From contig JAHLJT010008756.1 in assembly GCA_031308135.1 (NCBI GenBank), positions 65,750,232 to 65,814,231 on the forward strand: 64,000 nucleotides of DNA. Direction: 5' to 3'. The notes beneath the pieces were generated by a model. It was not told where the DNA came from and did not search any database. It saw nothing but the letters and a program-made list of their open reading frames with translations. A program made the translations under genes and the position numbers. Position 1 is the stretch's first letter, and every line of letters begins with the position of its first letter. The DNA is from Acheta domesticus (taxonomy: Eukaryota > Arthropoda > Insecta > Orthoptera > Gryllidae). Below are positions 1 through 11,545 of this stretch, piece after piece.

Positions 1-3000
1 GTAGAATAAATATTTAGATTGAAAATAATGATTTTGTGTGATCTTTTTTCTTGGTATCCGTTTCCGGAAGTTTTCTGGATAAAATTCTCACTGTCAATAT
101 ATAGAAACCTCGTTTCGAGCGCAATAAATGCCATTTTCATTCTGAAGATTTGGATTTTGAATCTCAACATTTTGTAACTTTTGCTACTTCGTAATAATCT
201 CGTACTATATTCCTGCTTATCATTGCCGATATATTTGTTGTTGGATATATTTGTTGTTGTTGTTTACGATGGTCATTTGCGAACTAAATTGCACTTTAAC
301 TAACACCTCGTCGTTTTATTCTCCTGATATTTGCTAATGCTTAGTGAATTTGTTGTGAGGGAAATAGCATTTTCTATAAACGTATACTAGGCAGCAGCCT
401 TGCCTACGAGTGCAAGGAGTCTCCAGGGCTTGTTCCCTAACTCTCCTGCATATTTACGTAGTTTGTAGCTGTGGATTTGCTTTTCTCTTTCATAAGGTAA
501 ACTAGCCTGACCGCCTCTTGCAAGGAATAATTATTGCCCCGCCGTTTCCGTCTCACGAGACGCGCACGATGGTGGAATTCATTTTACTAAACCACTAGCA
601 CAGTTACAAGTAACTTCTCTTAGAATGGAACTCTTTCATCTAATGTTATATGATGTTTGTGTTTAACCAACACATCTACCATGTACTCTATTTGAAGGCA
701 TGCGGTCTCATACTCCGCGGCAATATTTATCCGGTCTTAAAGTTTATTCTTATCTTAATTTTGTCGCTTGCTACTTGAAGAATTGATGTACGAGTATGCA
801 AAACGCTTTATAGTCGGTTGGGAAATTCACCTTTCACGTTTTTTCTTCTTCAATGGCTACTTGATGTGAATAATTCATAATTATCTAACGCCGATCTTTT
901 CATTTAAACGCAAGGCACATTCAAAGAAACACCAAAATCTGCATTGCCTTAAAATATCAGCTCATATGAATAACACCAAATACTCCATTTGTTGCGAAAT
1001 TGAACAGATCTCAAACGTAAATCCTCAAGCGTTATTTTTTATTACACAACTTTACAGTCACAACCTCTCACATAAAACTCGTCGACTCTGCCCTTAAATC
1101 TCTATTTTCGCGTGCAATCACGGTCGTATGCCGCAAAATCTGCGCATCTCGAAAGAATCGATCATAAAATTCCTCCACAACGCAATTGGCGACGCGGAGG
1201 CCTTCAACCCGTTCCCGCTGGATACTAATTTTCCCATCGCGAGCAGATGTATAAATGGGCCTATAGGAAACACGATTGAGTATCGTGGACTCTAGCAGTA
1301 TACTTTAACAACATAACAATTCGACAATAAACGTTGCAAACAGATGCTACCGAGTTCCATAGATCCAAAAGTATCCATGTAAGCAATGCTAAAGACGCAT
1401 TTGGTGGGCAGTAAACAGAATCACTCCTGGCGTTAATGTATTAATAAAAAATACTGTTCACTGATGGAACATGTACGTTCCATCCTCATTGGAATAAAAA
1501 GATCAGAAGGTACTCTCCTTAAACTTCGCGGTTTGAAAACCTGAAGGTACATTTTCGAAGGGGGGTTAATTCTCAATCAGTCTTGGCATTACTGGAACTA
1601 GTGAGAACCCGTGCGATTAAATCGCACGGTTAGTCAAATAACCAAACTGTTTTCTGCTTAAATAAATTCTTTTTTTGTATTCCAGCATTATAAACGACCT
1701 AACCTCACTAAGATCACTAACCTCTCATATTTCAAGATTTCTATTCAATGTAGAAAATCACGTTCACGTGCTTACACAACCTACACTAAATTGAAACAAA
1801 CAAAAATGCTTGAGATTGCATTTCCCGCCACCGTCCTAGTGTAATTTTCTTCCGATAGATCGCGCGGCAATCAGATATTACAGATCCCGAATTACTACTT
1901 TTTTTAATATTTAGGTATTTTTAACGCCCTTTTTCAATACGAATGTCCCATGTGCAGGTGAAAAGAAACACGATTTTTCAATCCATTGCTTCTTTATACA
2001 GATCGGTTTCGTATGTCGCCCAATTTATTGAAAAGACCAAACAGCCCTTTGAGAAATATTATATAAGATACCTGGATTACCTGCTTAAACATTCGGGAAA
2101 ATTAAAATTTTTTTCAACTTCCCTGTTAATCATATCGCATAACAGTTCAGTCAGGAAACGATGCGAGTAACTGGATAAATATGACTACACCATTGTTGTT
2201 GTAGTTGTTGTTATTCTGTTGTCATCGTTTCGCTTCGTAGCGGGTGGCTACGGGAGTGAAAACAGGTAGTTGCTCCTCTTGAGCGTCCAACTAGCTGGAA
2301 ATTTGAAAATTCTCAACAACTGACACGTTTGCAAAGCTCTGACGTTAGAGGATAGCAACAGTACAAAGCCACAACCGTTATTATTTGTGCGTTTGTGCCT
2401 GGTGTTTTAAATATATTAACCACTCTGAAGGGGAATTTAATCTAGCATATTGTGGTATCTTATTGAAACTCTTTCCCTATTTAAGTATTACATCTCGTAT
2501 TACTTACATTTATTGAACGATTATGACAAATTAAAAGTACAATTGTACTTTTAATGCAATAATCGCTTATAGTTGTGTAATCGAACTTGTAAATGCTCAT
2601 TATTTGAGAAAATTCTAGGACACGTAGAGCGGTCGAAGATATCATTTTACCAATGAACATACTCGTATAATGAGAAATTTCATATTACAAAGATAATTAT
2701 GTAGCATTTGCCTCTGATGGGTAGGCACCACGTCGTACAGTCATGTTTGGCAGGCATTTGAAGTTTCTTTAACTGCAACTCAACGCGACCTTTAAAACAC
2801 CAGTGCATTAGGAATAGCCTATCAATCACATGCGTAACGTGTTTATCTAAAATTTGCCTCCTGTAACAAATTTGTCATTTTCGATCCGCAACATACACAC
2901 ATTATAATATTCGTACCATTTATTTATAATTTGTATCATTGATTCTCCGACAACATATTCTACTCGTGGTTTGTAAATTCACAGATAAATTCACAATGGC

Positions 3001-4963
3001 TATACCTGTAATGACTTTGACGCTTCCAAAATTTGCATAGTAATACTATAGCTCTCCTAACGTCGTCGATGTCTGAGGAAACTGGCACATCTTAAAAATG
3101 TCATTTTCAAGAACAAATTTTTCTGGAAGAAATAATTTATTTCGCGATCCAAAAAGCAGAATTTATATAATTAAATAACCGGCTATAATGAGAAGTATCA
3201 GTGTGACTTGTTTAATACTAGTAAACATATTTAACTTAAAATTTACTATGACAATTTAAATTTAGTTTATTTAACTAAAAACAATGTTTTGATGTGTAGA
3301 ATCACCTCTCTTGTGAACAGAAAAAAGTTGATGCCTTCGGAGGTGCTTGTAAATGTGATGACTTATGCCACGACAGTAAAAGACGCGTTATTTGTTTCAG
3401 GCTGAAACTTTATATGGTATAATTCCCTTAATCCGAATTAAAATTTTCATGGAACCATCAGCTCACTAAACACTGCAGCCTTTCGTGAAAATAGCAACAT
3501 AAGAGTATTACAGAGCTTGGTGAAGTCCACATCATGACGACAGAGGTAGTCATGTGATTAAAGAATTGTTGCTGTCTCACCGTGCCCGCAATCTGATTTG
3601 TACCTAAACATCTCTGAGAAGCGCCTGCGCCTTCGCCTTCCTTATCCCCATCACATCAGCAGGCACTGCTCGACAGAGATCTTCTGGCCATCTACCTCTC
3701 CCCCTCCCGACAACTAAATGGTTCTTCGTGTGCGCAGAGCACCTCTAACGCACATTTTTCAAACAATATTGCTGAAATACCGACGTGTTGTTCACATTCC
3801 CTGCATAATAGTAAAAATTCAAGCATTAATTTGTAGATTACCACTAAGAATCAATCGTAGTCGCGGTCAGGCGGAAAAGTAGGCCAAAAGTCCTGAACCT
3901 CACCAACAATAAAGACATTTATTTATAAATGAGTGATTGAGAGCAAAAGTGCTGTAAGTCAAATTTTGGAAGATTTAAGTTAGATGCACTGATAGATGGT
4001 TTGAACGTTTTTCCATCATGAGCGAAAATGGTATAAACTGAGTCAAACCTCAATATTTCTTAGCTAGAGATCAGCACAATATAGAAGTATCCAAGAAGTT
4101 GCTCGTACCACTGCATGCAATTGTGAAAAAAGTCGCAGGTGGGACGAAACAACAGCTACCAGGAGCTCCCAAGAAATAGCGTCGTGTTTCTCTGCACCCA
4201 TCACAGACGAAGGATATAAAAAAACATTAAATCACTTTTTGTGATACGTGCTCAGGTCAAATTTGCAACTGCAAAATTGCTCTCCCTTGGATGAAAGTCA
4301 TAACAAAGCCCACTTCTTCCTTACTTTTCTATCTCATTTCTATTTCAGACGAAAATTGTGCATGCCGATTATTTGAATGTAAGTCATAGTTTTCAGAAAC
4401 CATGTGTACAAAAATGGTGAAAGTCAACAAAATTTTTATTTAATTAATAAACCATGTTTCAGTTCTACATATCTGTAGTATGTTAAAATACTGCATTTTT
4501 AACACGTTCATGACACTTTAGGTCATTTATTTTTAAGCATTTTAGTTTTAAATTGTTTTTCGTTTCCAGAAAGTACGTTTTTTACTTACACCACTTTTGC
4601 TCTAAACGGCTCAAATAGTCCTTAACATATGAGTGTTGAAAATAAATTCTTATATTATAATCTTCAGTTCTAAATATGATTGCAGTGCGGCAGAATAGAT
4701 CTTAAGTCATTAAACATGTGTTACTTTTGTCTTGTATATCAACATACAAGCTGTCCAACCTAAACAAATTTGATTGTAATTTGATTGTTATTTGATTGTT
4801 ATTTGTGTTTATTCTGACAAAAATGCTTTTAATGAATCTTAGGACTTGCACTGAACGCAAACTGCGTTCTGAATCTGCACCATTGCTGACAACACCTGCC
4901 GAAAGCGCCGCGCAGAGCTAGTGTCCATGTCCCCGTCACGCGCCTTCTGCTCTCGTGTTGCAG
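1..4963 (+). other. intron (or 5' flank) upstream of the first visible ferlin exon
   Basis: AT-rich DNA with no reading frame resembling a ferlin C2A domain or any other protein I recognise. It is inferred to be intronic because the first visible exon (4964) begins with the last base of a split codon, so a coding exon must precede it outside the window. It contains a small palindrome near 1606-1631, a foldback-element fragment at 2612-2815, a GC-richer stretch near 3540-3750 with no recognisable content, and a good pyrimidine-rich acceptor (cttctgctctcgtgttgcag) at its 3' end. The short ORFs here look random. Confidence 0.6.
2612..2815 (+). mobile_element. foldback element, family 2, half-copy
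   Basis: ttctaggacacgtagagcgg, tcgaagatatcattttaccaatgaacat, gtagcatttgcctctgatgg and gtaggcaccacgtcgtacag match the left arm of the elements near 58949-59746 and the copy at 60456. Non-coding; one arm only. Confidence 0.55.
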
Positions 4964-5222
4964 CCGGCGGAGCTCGACGCTGCACAGCCTGCGCAGCTGG
5001 GTGCGCAAGACGGCGTCGGGGTCGCTGACGCGCGGCGGGCGCGGCGCCGGGGGCGGCGCGGGCGGCGGGGGCGGCGCGGCCAGCTCGGGCGACGAGGAGG
5101 AGAAGCGCGCGCTGCTGGAGCGCACGCCGCAGTCGTGGCCCGGCTCCCGCCCCTCCAGCCCCGGCAGCGAGATGAGCTCCGAGGCCGACGAGGAGGAGGA
5201 CTCGCGGCAGGCCGCCGCCGCG
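4964..5222 (+). CDS. otoferlin-like ferlin, exon for the C2A-C2B linker (partial gene)
   Basis: 259-nt exon between a strong acceptor (pyrimidine-rich, ending gttgcag) and a donor (gcg|gtcagt). It starts with one base completing a split codon, then gives 86 codons and ends in phase 0, matching the next exon. The peptide starts RRSSTLHSLRSWVRK, then has a Gly/Ala-rich tract (residues 24-40), an acidic patch (GDEEEKR, 42-48), the motif PGSRPSS (59-65) and an acidic tail (EADEEED, 73-79). Vertebrate otoferlin has a similar PGSRPSS-containing linker between C2A and C2B, which supports the assignment. The region is low complexity and probably disordered, so it may be a phosphorylated flexible tether. 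Base composition is extremely GC-rich against AT-rich introns. The exon boundaries are a prediction; the main alternative is a slightly different donor in the GCC repeat at the 3' end. Confidence 0.8.
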
Positions 5223-5510
5223 GTCAGTACTCACAACACAGCACATGAATATAATATCTATAACTACTGGTAGTCTGGGAGACGCCGCGTCCTAGACACA
5301 GGTGCCAACGTTTCGGTTGCCACTCTGCGACCTTCCTCAGGGCGAAATACGATGTCGCGCCTGTACTTAACACATGGCATCTCACGGAGAGCCAAGTAGT
5401 TACTGACGGTCACGGAAGTCTATGCTCTCACATCGTATATCTATCCTCCCAATTCTACTTCAGCCTAATGCAGATTACAAATTTAACCTAGCCAGTTTCA
5501 ATCTAGCCAG
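5174..5510 (+). repeat. unit A of a local tandem duplication (linker-exon end plus intron start)
   Basis: The last roughly 48 nt of the linker exon, its donor region, a foldback MITE and the following unique DNA (to about 5510) recur about 552 bp downstream as a diverged copy (unit B, about 5727-6050). Matched landmarks are the GCCGACGAGGAGGA block (5184 against 5737), the GGTGCCA of the MITE (5301 against 5851) and the CTCTCACATCGTA block (about 5424 against 5978). Unit A carries the functional exon end. Confidence 0.75.
5262..5406. mobile_element. foldback MITE, family 1, copy A
   Basis: Short element with imperfect terminal inverted repeats. The left end is like CTACTTGGCTGTCCGRGAGAC and the right end is its complement (gtctcacggacagccaagtag style). 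The centre carries ggtgccaacgtttcggttgc and cttcctcagggcgaaat. It lies within about 40 bp of the linker-exon donor. Related copies are at about 5811-5950 and 27757-27956. No coding capacity. The exact ends and target-site duplication were not resolved. Confidence 0.65.
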
Positions 5511-5726
5511 AAACCCAAACTATTCCACAAGAACAAATAAATAACTATCATTTCCACATATATGTAATGACATTTTCTGAAATAGGCTCTAATTAGAGGT
5601 GACCATCGATTTTTTCAACTGCAATGCTATTTGCAAGGTTAATTTTGGTTTGGCTAGTAAGCCTTCAATATGTAGAATTAAATGCAAATTGATTTATAGT
5701 ACATATATCTAAAGGAAAAAAATAAA

Positions 5727-6050
5727 CGCTTCCGAAGCCGACGAGGAGGATTCGTGACAGGCCGCCACCGCAGTCAGAAACCACAACACTACACGTCGTG
5801 TATCTGTAACTACTTGGCTGTCCGAGAGACCTAGGGCTGTCCTAGGCACAGGTGCCACCGTTTCGGCCGCCATTCTGAGACATTCCTCAGGGTGAAATGC
5901 GATGGCGTGCCTGTGTCTAATAAGCGGCGTCTCACGGACAGCCAATTAGTTCCTGACTCTGATTACGGAAGCCTACGCTCTCACATCGTAGATCTATCCA
6001 CCCAATTCTAATGCAGTTTCCAAATTTAATCGGATTCAACTTAGCCACAA
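5727..6050 (+). pseudogene. decayed duplicate of the linker-exon 3' end (pseudo-exon) with MITE copy B
   Basis: Unit B of the local duplication. From 5731 it aligns with the end of the linker exon: in the homologous frame it reads S-E-A-D-E-E-D-S then a stop (TGA) then Q-A-A-T-A. The former donor GGTCAGT has become CAGTCAG, so no GT donor remains. A second copy of foldback MITE family 1 follows (about 5811-5950), then the same downstream unique sequence (acggaagcctacgctctcac). The stop codon and lost donor show it is not a working exon. Confidence 0.8.
5811..5953. mobile_element. foldback MITE, family 1, copy B
   Basis: Clearest pair of terminal inverted repeats in this family: aactacttggctgtccg at the left and cggacagccaattagtt at the right, about 140 bp apart. 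The internal sequence matches copy A. It sits in the duplicated block, so it was probably copied with its surroundings and did not insert independently. Confidence 0.7.
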
Positions 6051-6054
6051 CCCC

Positions 6055-6720
6055 TCCCCTGCAGGCGGGAATCATGACCACGTAGGCGGGCATGATTTCT
6101 GGTAGACAACCACCCGGACCCTGAGTTTCACGTCGTTAACAGTGATTGCGGAGAGTCGGCGATGCTAAGTTTCGTGTTGCCGGGCTCACCCGTTAACCCA
6201 ATACTTGGACCCCTGGCGCGTCGCCTTTTAGGCAGGATTGGGCGAAGGACGTTCTTTGGAAAGATCTGGATTCAACATATAGAAGTCCAGACGTGGATCA
6301 CGAACCTCCCTGTTGGCTTTCACAGGTTCCGGTGATACGTCAGTAGCACAAAGGTGATTGCAGTGAGGAGACGAGAAGGCGGCCCCGAGCGCTCAAACCT
6401 TATTTCGGGTGGCCCTCTCTTGGGCTCTTGGCTTCGTTGTGGCAGTGGCTCGATACTCTTAAAGGAGGGACTTGTCCCGGCGCGTGTGGCGCATTGATTT
6501 AACTCCGGCACTAATATGGATAACAAGGAGATCTGAACTGGCACGGCAACCCGACCCAGGCACTGTGTGAGGAGGTTACCAAGAGCCGCACCCACCGGCC
6601 GGCTCCTACCTATGCCGTCTTGCGGGGATTTCCCATCTCTAGGTATCACTCCAATGTAGTATTGCTCCTGTCGTCACAATATTGTGGCTCCTGAGATGTG
6701 AGGTAGTGGAGTTCATGTAA
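6055..6720. repeat. GC-richer repeat-like block, unclassified
   Basis: A stretch of about 650 bp much richer in G+C than the neighbouring intron, beginning near gcaggcgggaatcatgacc. An open frame of about 109 codons on the minus strand (6320-6649) has no domain I recognise. The sharp composition change and its position directly before a family R-B copy suggest an old transposon fragment, but I cannot name the class. Confidence 0.35.
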
Positions 6721-6759
6721 GTGTATGCAAATTCGAGTAGAGGAGAAGACACGGAATAA

Positions 6760-6965
6760 TATGGAAAGATTGCGCGCGATCCGTGACTCGTACTGCACAG
6801 GCACTCACCTGATATTAATCGGATTAACCAAGGAGAACAACCGATCAGAGCAGCTGGCCACTAGAATAATTCTTCGGACAGCAGTTAAATTCGACCAAGC
6901 TATATTATACTACCTAACTAATCTAACTATATGAGAGCTAGTGTTGAAAATCCGCCACCACCGCG
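6760..6965 (+). repeat. dispersed repeat family R-B, 3' segment
   Basis: Shares a characteristic block with 16540-16640 and 22250-22395: cctg-gtatt, then ggat(t)aaccagggaaaac, then cgatcagagcagctg, then ccactagaat. The copy here continues into ctaactatatgagagctagtg and ttgaaaatccgccaccacc, the latter also seen near 22368. No coding capacity. Probably a non-autonomous interspersed element; class unknown. Confidence 0.6.
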
Positions 6966-8137
6966 GTGCGCGAGTTGCTCAAGAGATAACTGCATTGCAG
7001 ACTTAGAGCTAAATTGGCCGCTAACGAGTGATATGTATCATTGATGCGCGAGATCCACAAGCGTAGCGCTAAGTGGCTTCTCGTACAAAATAACTATTTC
7101 TATATCCTTTACTTTGAATTTTCATGTATATTTTTTTAGTTATGATTTTCACAAATTAACGGCTGCCCTTTCAACCATTTCTCCGTTTCATTCTCATTAG
7201 CCGTATTTTTCAGTTATTCACGTGGTATACCTATTCATTAAGTACATTTCTTTAGATTGGACTGGTCATGAGGAGTTTCTTCGATTATAAATGGATATGC
7301 ACTTTTCTCCGAATGGACAAGACGTATCATTTAATGTGTTTTTTATCTGTGATCGGCCATGATTTTATTTAACAAATATAGATTAGATAGTTTTAAAGTC
7401 TTTTAAAAAGAAAAATTGTAATAAATTTTCATATTTCTACACAATTACTTATGAATTTATCCGCGATTTTTTGGCGCAAATATGAAGCCGTGAATGCTTC
7501 TTTTTGTTTTGTAATGCATATTAAACGTTTGCCTATTAAAATGTGTATTAATGTAATGTATATTAAAACTAAAAAAACTAAAAATATACTCGGAATTGAC
7601 TAGATTGGAAATAAGTTAGTAATCATAATGATTGTCAAACGCATATGTTTACTATATTTTATGAATAACATGTACAAGTTGATTTACGTTCAACCTCAAT
7701 ATTTTCCCTCCTGTTATTTAAAAATACCCCGCGACTGTTAAAAAGTATACTTACCGCTCCACTGAGTGTGACTGTGAAATGTAACTGAAACATTTTAAAG
7801 TGGCCCGAAGCAAAATTTGTTCCCAATATTTAACACACAATGAACTTCAAAAAACACACTGAACCGAAACAAGTTAGTTTTTCAATTATATTCCTGCTAT
7901 TCGGGAGAGTTGTTTTGCTGTCTCTGGGAAAAAATCACAAAGTAGTAATGTGTTTTATTTTTTTAGCAAAATCTGATAGTAGTTCATGTAGAACAAGTTA
8001 GTAAATAAGGACTTTGCTATAATTATTGTTAAACGTTGACATTTTTAATTTAAATGTTTATTATGGGAGACGTAAACCAATACTCTTTATCCATATTACT
8101 TTTAAAACAATACTTATTAACTGTTATTATGATTAAT

Positions 8138-8170
8138 ATTATTGTTGTTATTATTATTATTATTATTATT
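8138..8170 (+). repeat. (ATT)n microsatellite, possible tail of a minus-strand retroposon
   Basis: A run of TTATTATT repeats. It abuts a GC-richer segment (about 8180-8530, including accacccaacacaatgggcc). On the minus strand this reads as a GC-rich body followed by an AAT-type tail, as in many insect SINEs and LINEs. The body is not recognised. Confidence 0.55.
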
Positions 8171-9994
8171 CATATGATCAGATGAGATAGCTCATTGTCA
8201 TAGATGTGTCTCATTGAAAGTCTGCAACCGAAGTTGTGCAGATCTCCGGATCCAGTTTCGAGACGCCACGGATTTTCGTCTTCACCTAAACAGCTGAAGG
8301 ATTGAAGCCGACCGTAGCCTGAATTTGAGTCTGCTCTGACCAGTCGTTAGCGTGATCTCCTCCAACCAGTTTCACGCGGACATGCGAGCACCACCCAACA
8401 CAATGGGCCAACGGGCCACGCCCGTTCTTAGTACTAAGTGATGGGGATTCCCCACTCTCAGCTCCTTCCCCGTAACAGAAAATATTCGACTGACCTCAGA
8501 GATCCGGGTTGCAGCCACAAACTGCGTATTCCTCTAGACAACATATAAGTTAAAAGCACCAGTTCTGGCTACAGTTGAAATACGTTTGTTTTCTCAACAT
8601 GTTTTGGGGACAGTACTACATTTTTCATGTGAAACAAAATGGGCGCTCAGCAGTCCTCTTCCTGCAAAGACCCATTGCCTGAAAATAACTATAATTTTCA
8701 ATTTGTTTTATTTAACATTAATTAATTTTTTAAACCCCCATTTTGTTCAGTATTAGACATTAGAAATTTGCAATATGTTGCTAGTCAGATATTAGACTCA
8801 ATAATGGCCAGTAGCTATTCCACTTTCTGAACGTGTTGCTCTCCAAAAACGTTCCAGTTCAAATTACGTTATTGCGAAGCCAATATTAAGAAGATTATTC
8901 AGCTTATTATTTAATAAGAGATATAAAATAAAGTATCTTCGTTCTAATCCTCACCACTAGAAGGCTTGATCTCCATGTTCTGCGAGTTTGAAGCGGTTGA
9001 AAAGCCTCCAATTGTTATTTATGAAAGGTTGAAATTGAAATGGCTTCTACTGAGGCAGTGTACACTGCTGGTGCCATTGCTATAGTAGATTTCGAGCGAT
9101 AAGCAAAATAGTCATATAACTTATTATTTGGATACAATTTAATGATTACAAAGAAACCATGAATAACAAACCATTATGAAATGTGTAGTTCACTATCAAC
9201 TTAATGCAAAAAATGTTATTAAATTGTAATAAATGTTTTTTTGGGTAGTGAGTTGAAGTCCCTAAAATTTAAATTAAAAATGGCCATATATGTATCATGT
9301 AACAGCGTCACTGGATTATCTGAGACTAGTCCGCCATCTTTCTGGTCTCTCTGGTCTCACTTAGCAGAAGTTAGTTGCAAACTTAAGCTTCCTAACTCAA
9401 GTTACCATCTGAGGTCGCAACTACCAAACACACAACTTTGCAGGAGTTTCTAAACATCTGATATAAAGTGTAAGAAGCACGTAGTAGTCGTTTAACTGTA
9501 CAGTAATGTACCAACATGATACTGAAAAACATTTTGCTAATTACCTTGCTATTTTGAGACAAACATCTTGCAAAGTGCAAAATGCAAATATTCCATTTGC
9601 AAATAAACATGAGTTGTTTTTTGTGTCCCCGGAGTCGTACAAATACTTCTCATTTTATCTATTTACATTTCCAATCAATAACGTGAGGATAAAATCAAAT
9701 TACCTTATTAAGAATTTATTATATTGAACAGTAGAACTCATTTAAATTTCTTTAATACTGCATTTAAGTTTCTTATATCTCAAACTTTCCTTTATTATAA
9801 GCAATAGATTCTAACTGCGGTTCTCTACAGAACAGTGAAGCAATTTTAGGGAAATCCTAAAAGAGTCACCAGATGAAATGTGCTATTTGCGTTTGTTGCC
9901 ACTGTTTCACACGTTCCATGAAGGAATCAAATTTAGTTCCTTTGATATTTGTTATAAGTGTTTAGACATTCTGCGTTCGATCGACCTGGATGTT

Positions 9995-10165
9995 CGCGGT
10001 GTCTAGAGAGTGAACCGACTCAGTGCCTCGTTCTGAAGAATCGCTGGTTTGAGTTTCGCCGTGGGCATGGTTGTTCGTCCCTTGTCTTTCATGTTTGTGT
10101 TGTCGCGGAATGCCTTGTGAGTCTCCTGATCACAGACAGTGGAGCACACAAGTGTGTCTAGTGTA
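9995..10165 (+). mobile_element. degenerate tRNA-derived SINE
   Basis: Contains a box-B-like motif (ctggtttgagtttcgc) followed by gtgggcatggttgttcgtcc. This order (GGTTCGAGT...C, then GGGCATGG-TGT) is familiar from tRNA-derived SINEs of orthopteroid insects. It is heavily mutated; box A and the 3' end are not clear. Confidence 0.4.
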
Positions 10166-10629
10166 AACGTTAATATTTGACCCCATGAGGGACATAGTAG
10201 GTATTCTGCGCGGATAATCGAAATCGATATCGCCTGAAGCTGGGAAAAAACAGGAAGAAAAAAACGTACTGCGACCTATGAATCCGACAGCGTATGTAAC
10301 GACGATTTGGTCAATTTTTCAGAAATTGCACACACACTGCTGTTTGCGAATATTGCAACACCCATAATCCTCTTCTGTCGGTCATGGTATTATATTTAAA
10401 CCGTCTCCACATTTTTTTGTTTTTAAAAAATAACTTAATACTGTGGCACATGGTCTTAGTAATAAATCAGTTTTTTGTTTATTTATCTTACTAATTGATA
10501 ATGGAATGCCATTGAATACTTGAGCCCTATAAATCACGAAAAATAACGTCATAGAGCAGGACATTACAAAGAGAATAGTAACAGGGAATAGATGTAATAA
10601 AAGTCTCTACCAAATCTTTTAAACTCGAA

Positions 10630-11105
10630 AAAACGAAAAAGCCTCTCATCTGAAATTATATAACATTATTAAGCCAGGGATATTGTACAGTAGTAAAACA
10701 TGGTCTCTAACAAAGGAAACAGCAAACATACTCGCTGTATGAGCGAGAAAAATCTTACAAAGAATATTTGCCCATTGAAAGAAAATGCAATCAGGAGAAG
10801 TCGAACAAACGCAGAATTGGAAGAACTATTTAAAACACCGAAAATAATTGCCTGTATTAAGGTGAAAAGACCGGAATGGTTGAGTCACCTAACTCGATTG
10901 AATGAAGAGAGAGCCGTTAGAAAAGTGTATGTAGGGAGCATGGAAGAGGTAGGTCTAGATTAAGATGGAATGGTGAGGAAGATTTGAGAAACTTAGGTGT
11001 TAGAAGATAGAGAATAAAAGCTGGAGATTGAGGAAATTGGGCAGTTGTAAAAAAAGAAACTAAGGCAAAAAGACAAAACTATGAGTGACGGAGAGCTGAT
11101 AGAAG
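10630..11105 (+). pseudogene. non-LTR retrotransposon (LINE) reverse transcriptase C-terminal remnant
   Basis: Reading across frames gives the familiar C-terminal part of an insect endonuclease/reverse-transcriptase ORF: LYSSKTWSLTKE near 10690, then RRSRTNAELEELFKTPKIIA (10792-10851), RPEWLSHLTRLNEERAVRKV (10870-10929), then after a frameshift RSRLRWNGEEDLRNLGVRR and RIKAGD followed by GNWAVV. At least three in-frame stops and one or two frameshifts break it, so it is inactive. The longest open piece is 10700-10963. The clade is probably RTE/Jockey-like, which is inference from the motif style. The element sits in the first large intron in the gene's orientation. Confidence 0.85.
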
Positions 11106-11264
11106 AAGAGGAAGATTTTTTCTAATAACCAACGTTCTACACATCTCTAGCGCGCGTCGCGTCCAGGATTATTTAATCCTTGCCTCGGAGATCTCGAGTT
11201 CCGAATCGTGCAATTACCGGGGCGTGTGCGCGATGCCTTCTTCTTGCGCAAGCGAGCTAGAGCG

Positions 11265-11545
11265 ATTAGATGCCTCGTGGCTCAAGAGCGAAGTCGCTTG
11301 CCTTACACCAAGGATATCCGTGTTCGATTCCCGTCGATCTCATGTGAAATTTGTTCTAACAAAACGAGTCTACCTGCTTCGCAAGGGCTAGTCCAACGCC
11401 TGTGAAGTGCCCTAAAACCTATCCACATCCTCATTCCTTCCCGATTCTGGCCGCTGGGTATAGTGACGCAGGGGCGCGCAGTGTGAGGCACGTACGCTGA
11501 GATGCTACCTGGCGGTCCTCTTGACAACTAACGAGTGGCTGACAT
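11265..11545 (+). mobile_element. tRNA-derived SINE
   Basis: The head resembles a tRNA: gcctcgtggctcaagagcg (box-A region, 11272-11290), gccttacaccaagg (11310-11323), and a clear box B gtgttcgattcccg (11320-11333 region). A body of about 200 bp follows (cctatccacatcctcattcc, gtgacgcaggggcgcgc). The stems are too degenerate for a functional tRNA. A 74-codon minus-strand frame here is a by-product. It lies directly downstream of the LINE remnant. Confidence 0.6.

Noticed and set aside
1249..1290. TATAAA box as a possible promoter upstream of the linker exon
   Set aside because: An isolated TATAAA in AT-rich DNA with no initiator, no CpG context and no coding first exon following it.
1..4963. 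C2A-coding exons of the ferlin
   Set aside because: No frame in this stretch resembles the ferlin N-terminal C2 domain; the exons must be upstream of the window.
5305..5360. Hammerhead-like CTGAGGA ... CGAAAC signature on the minus strand of the foldback MITE
   Set aside because: The CUGANGA and GAAA boxes are present, but stem II is poor, the sequence after GAAA does not form a stem III ending in a cleavable UH, and the flanks do not pair as stem I.
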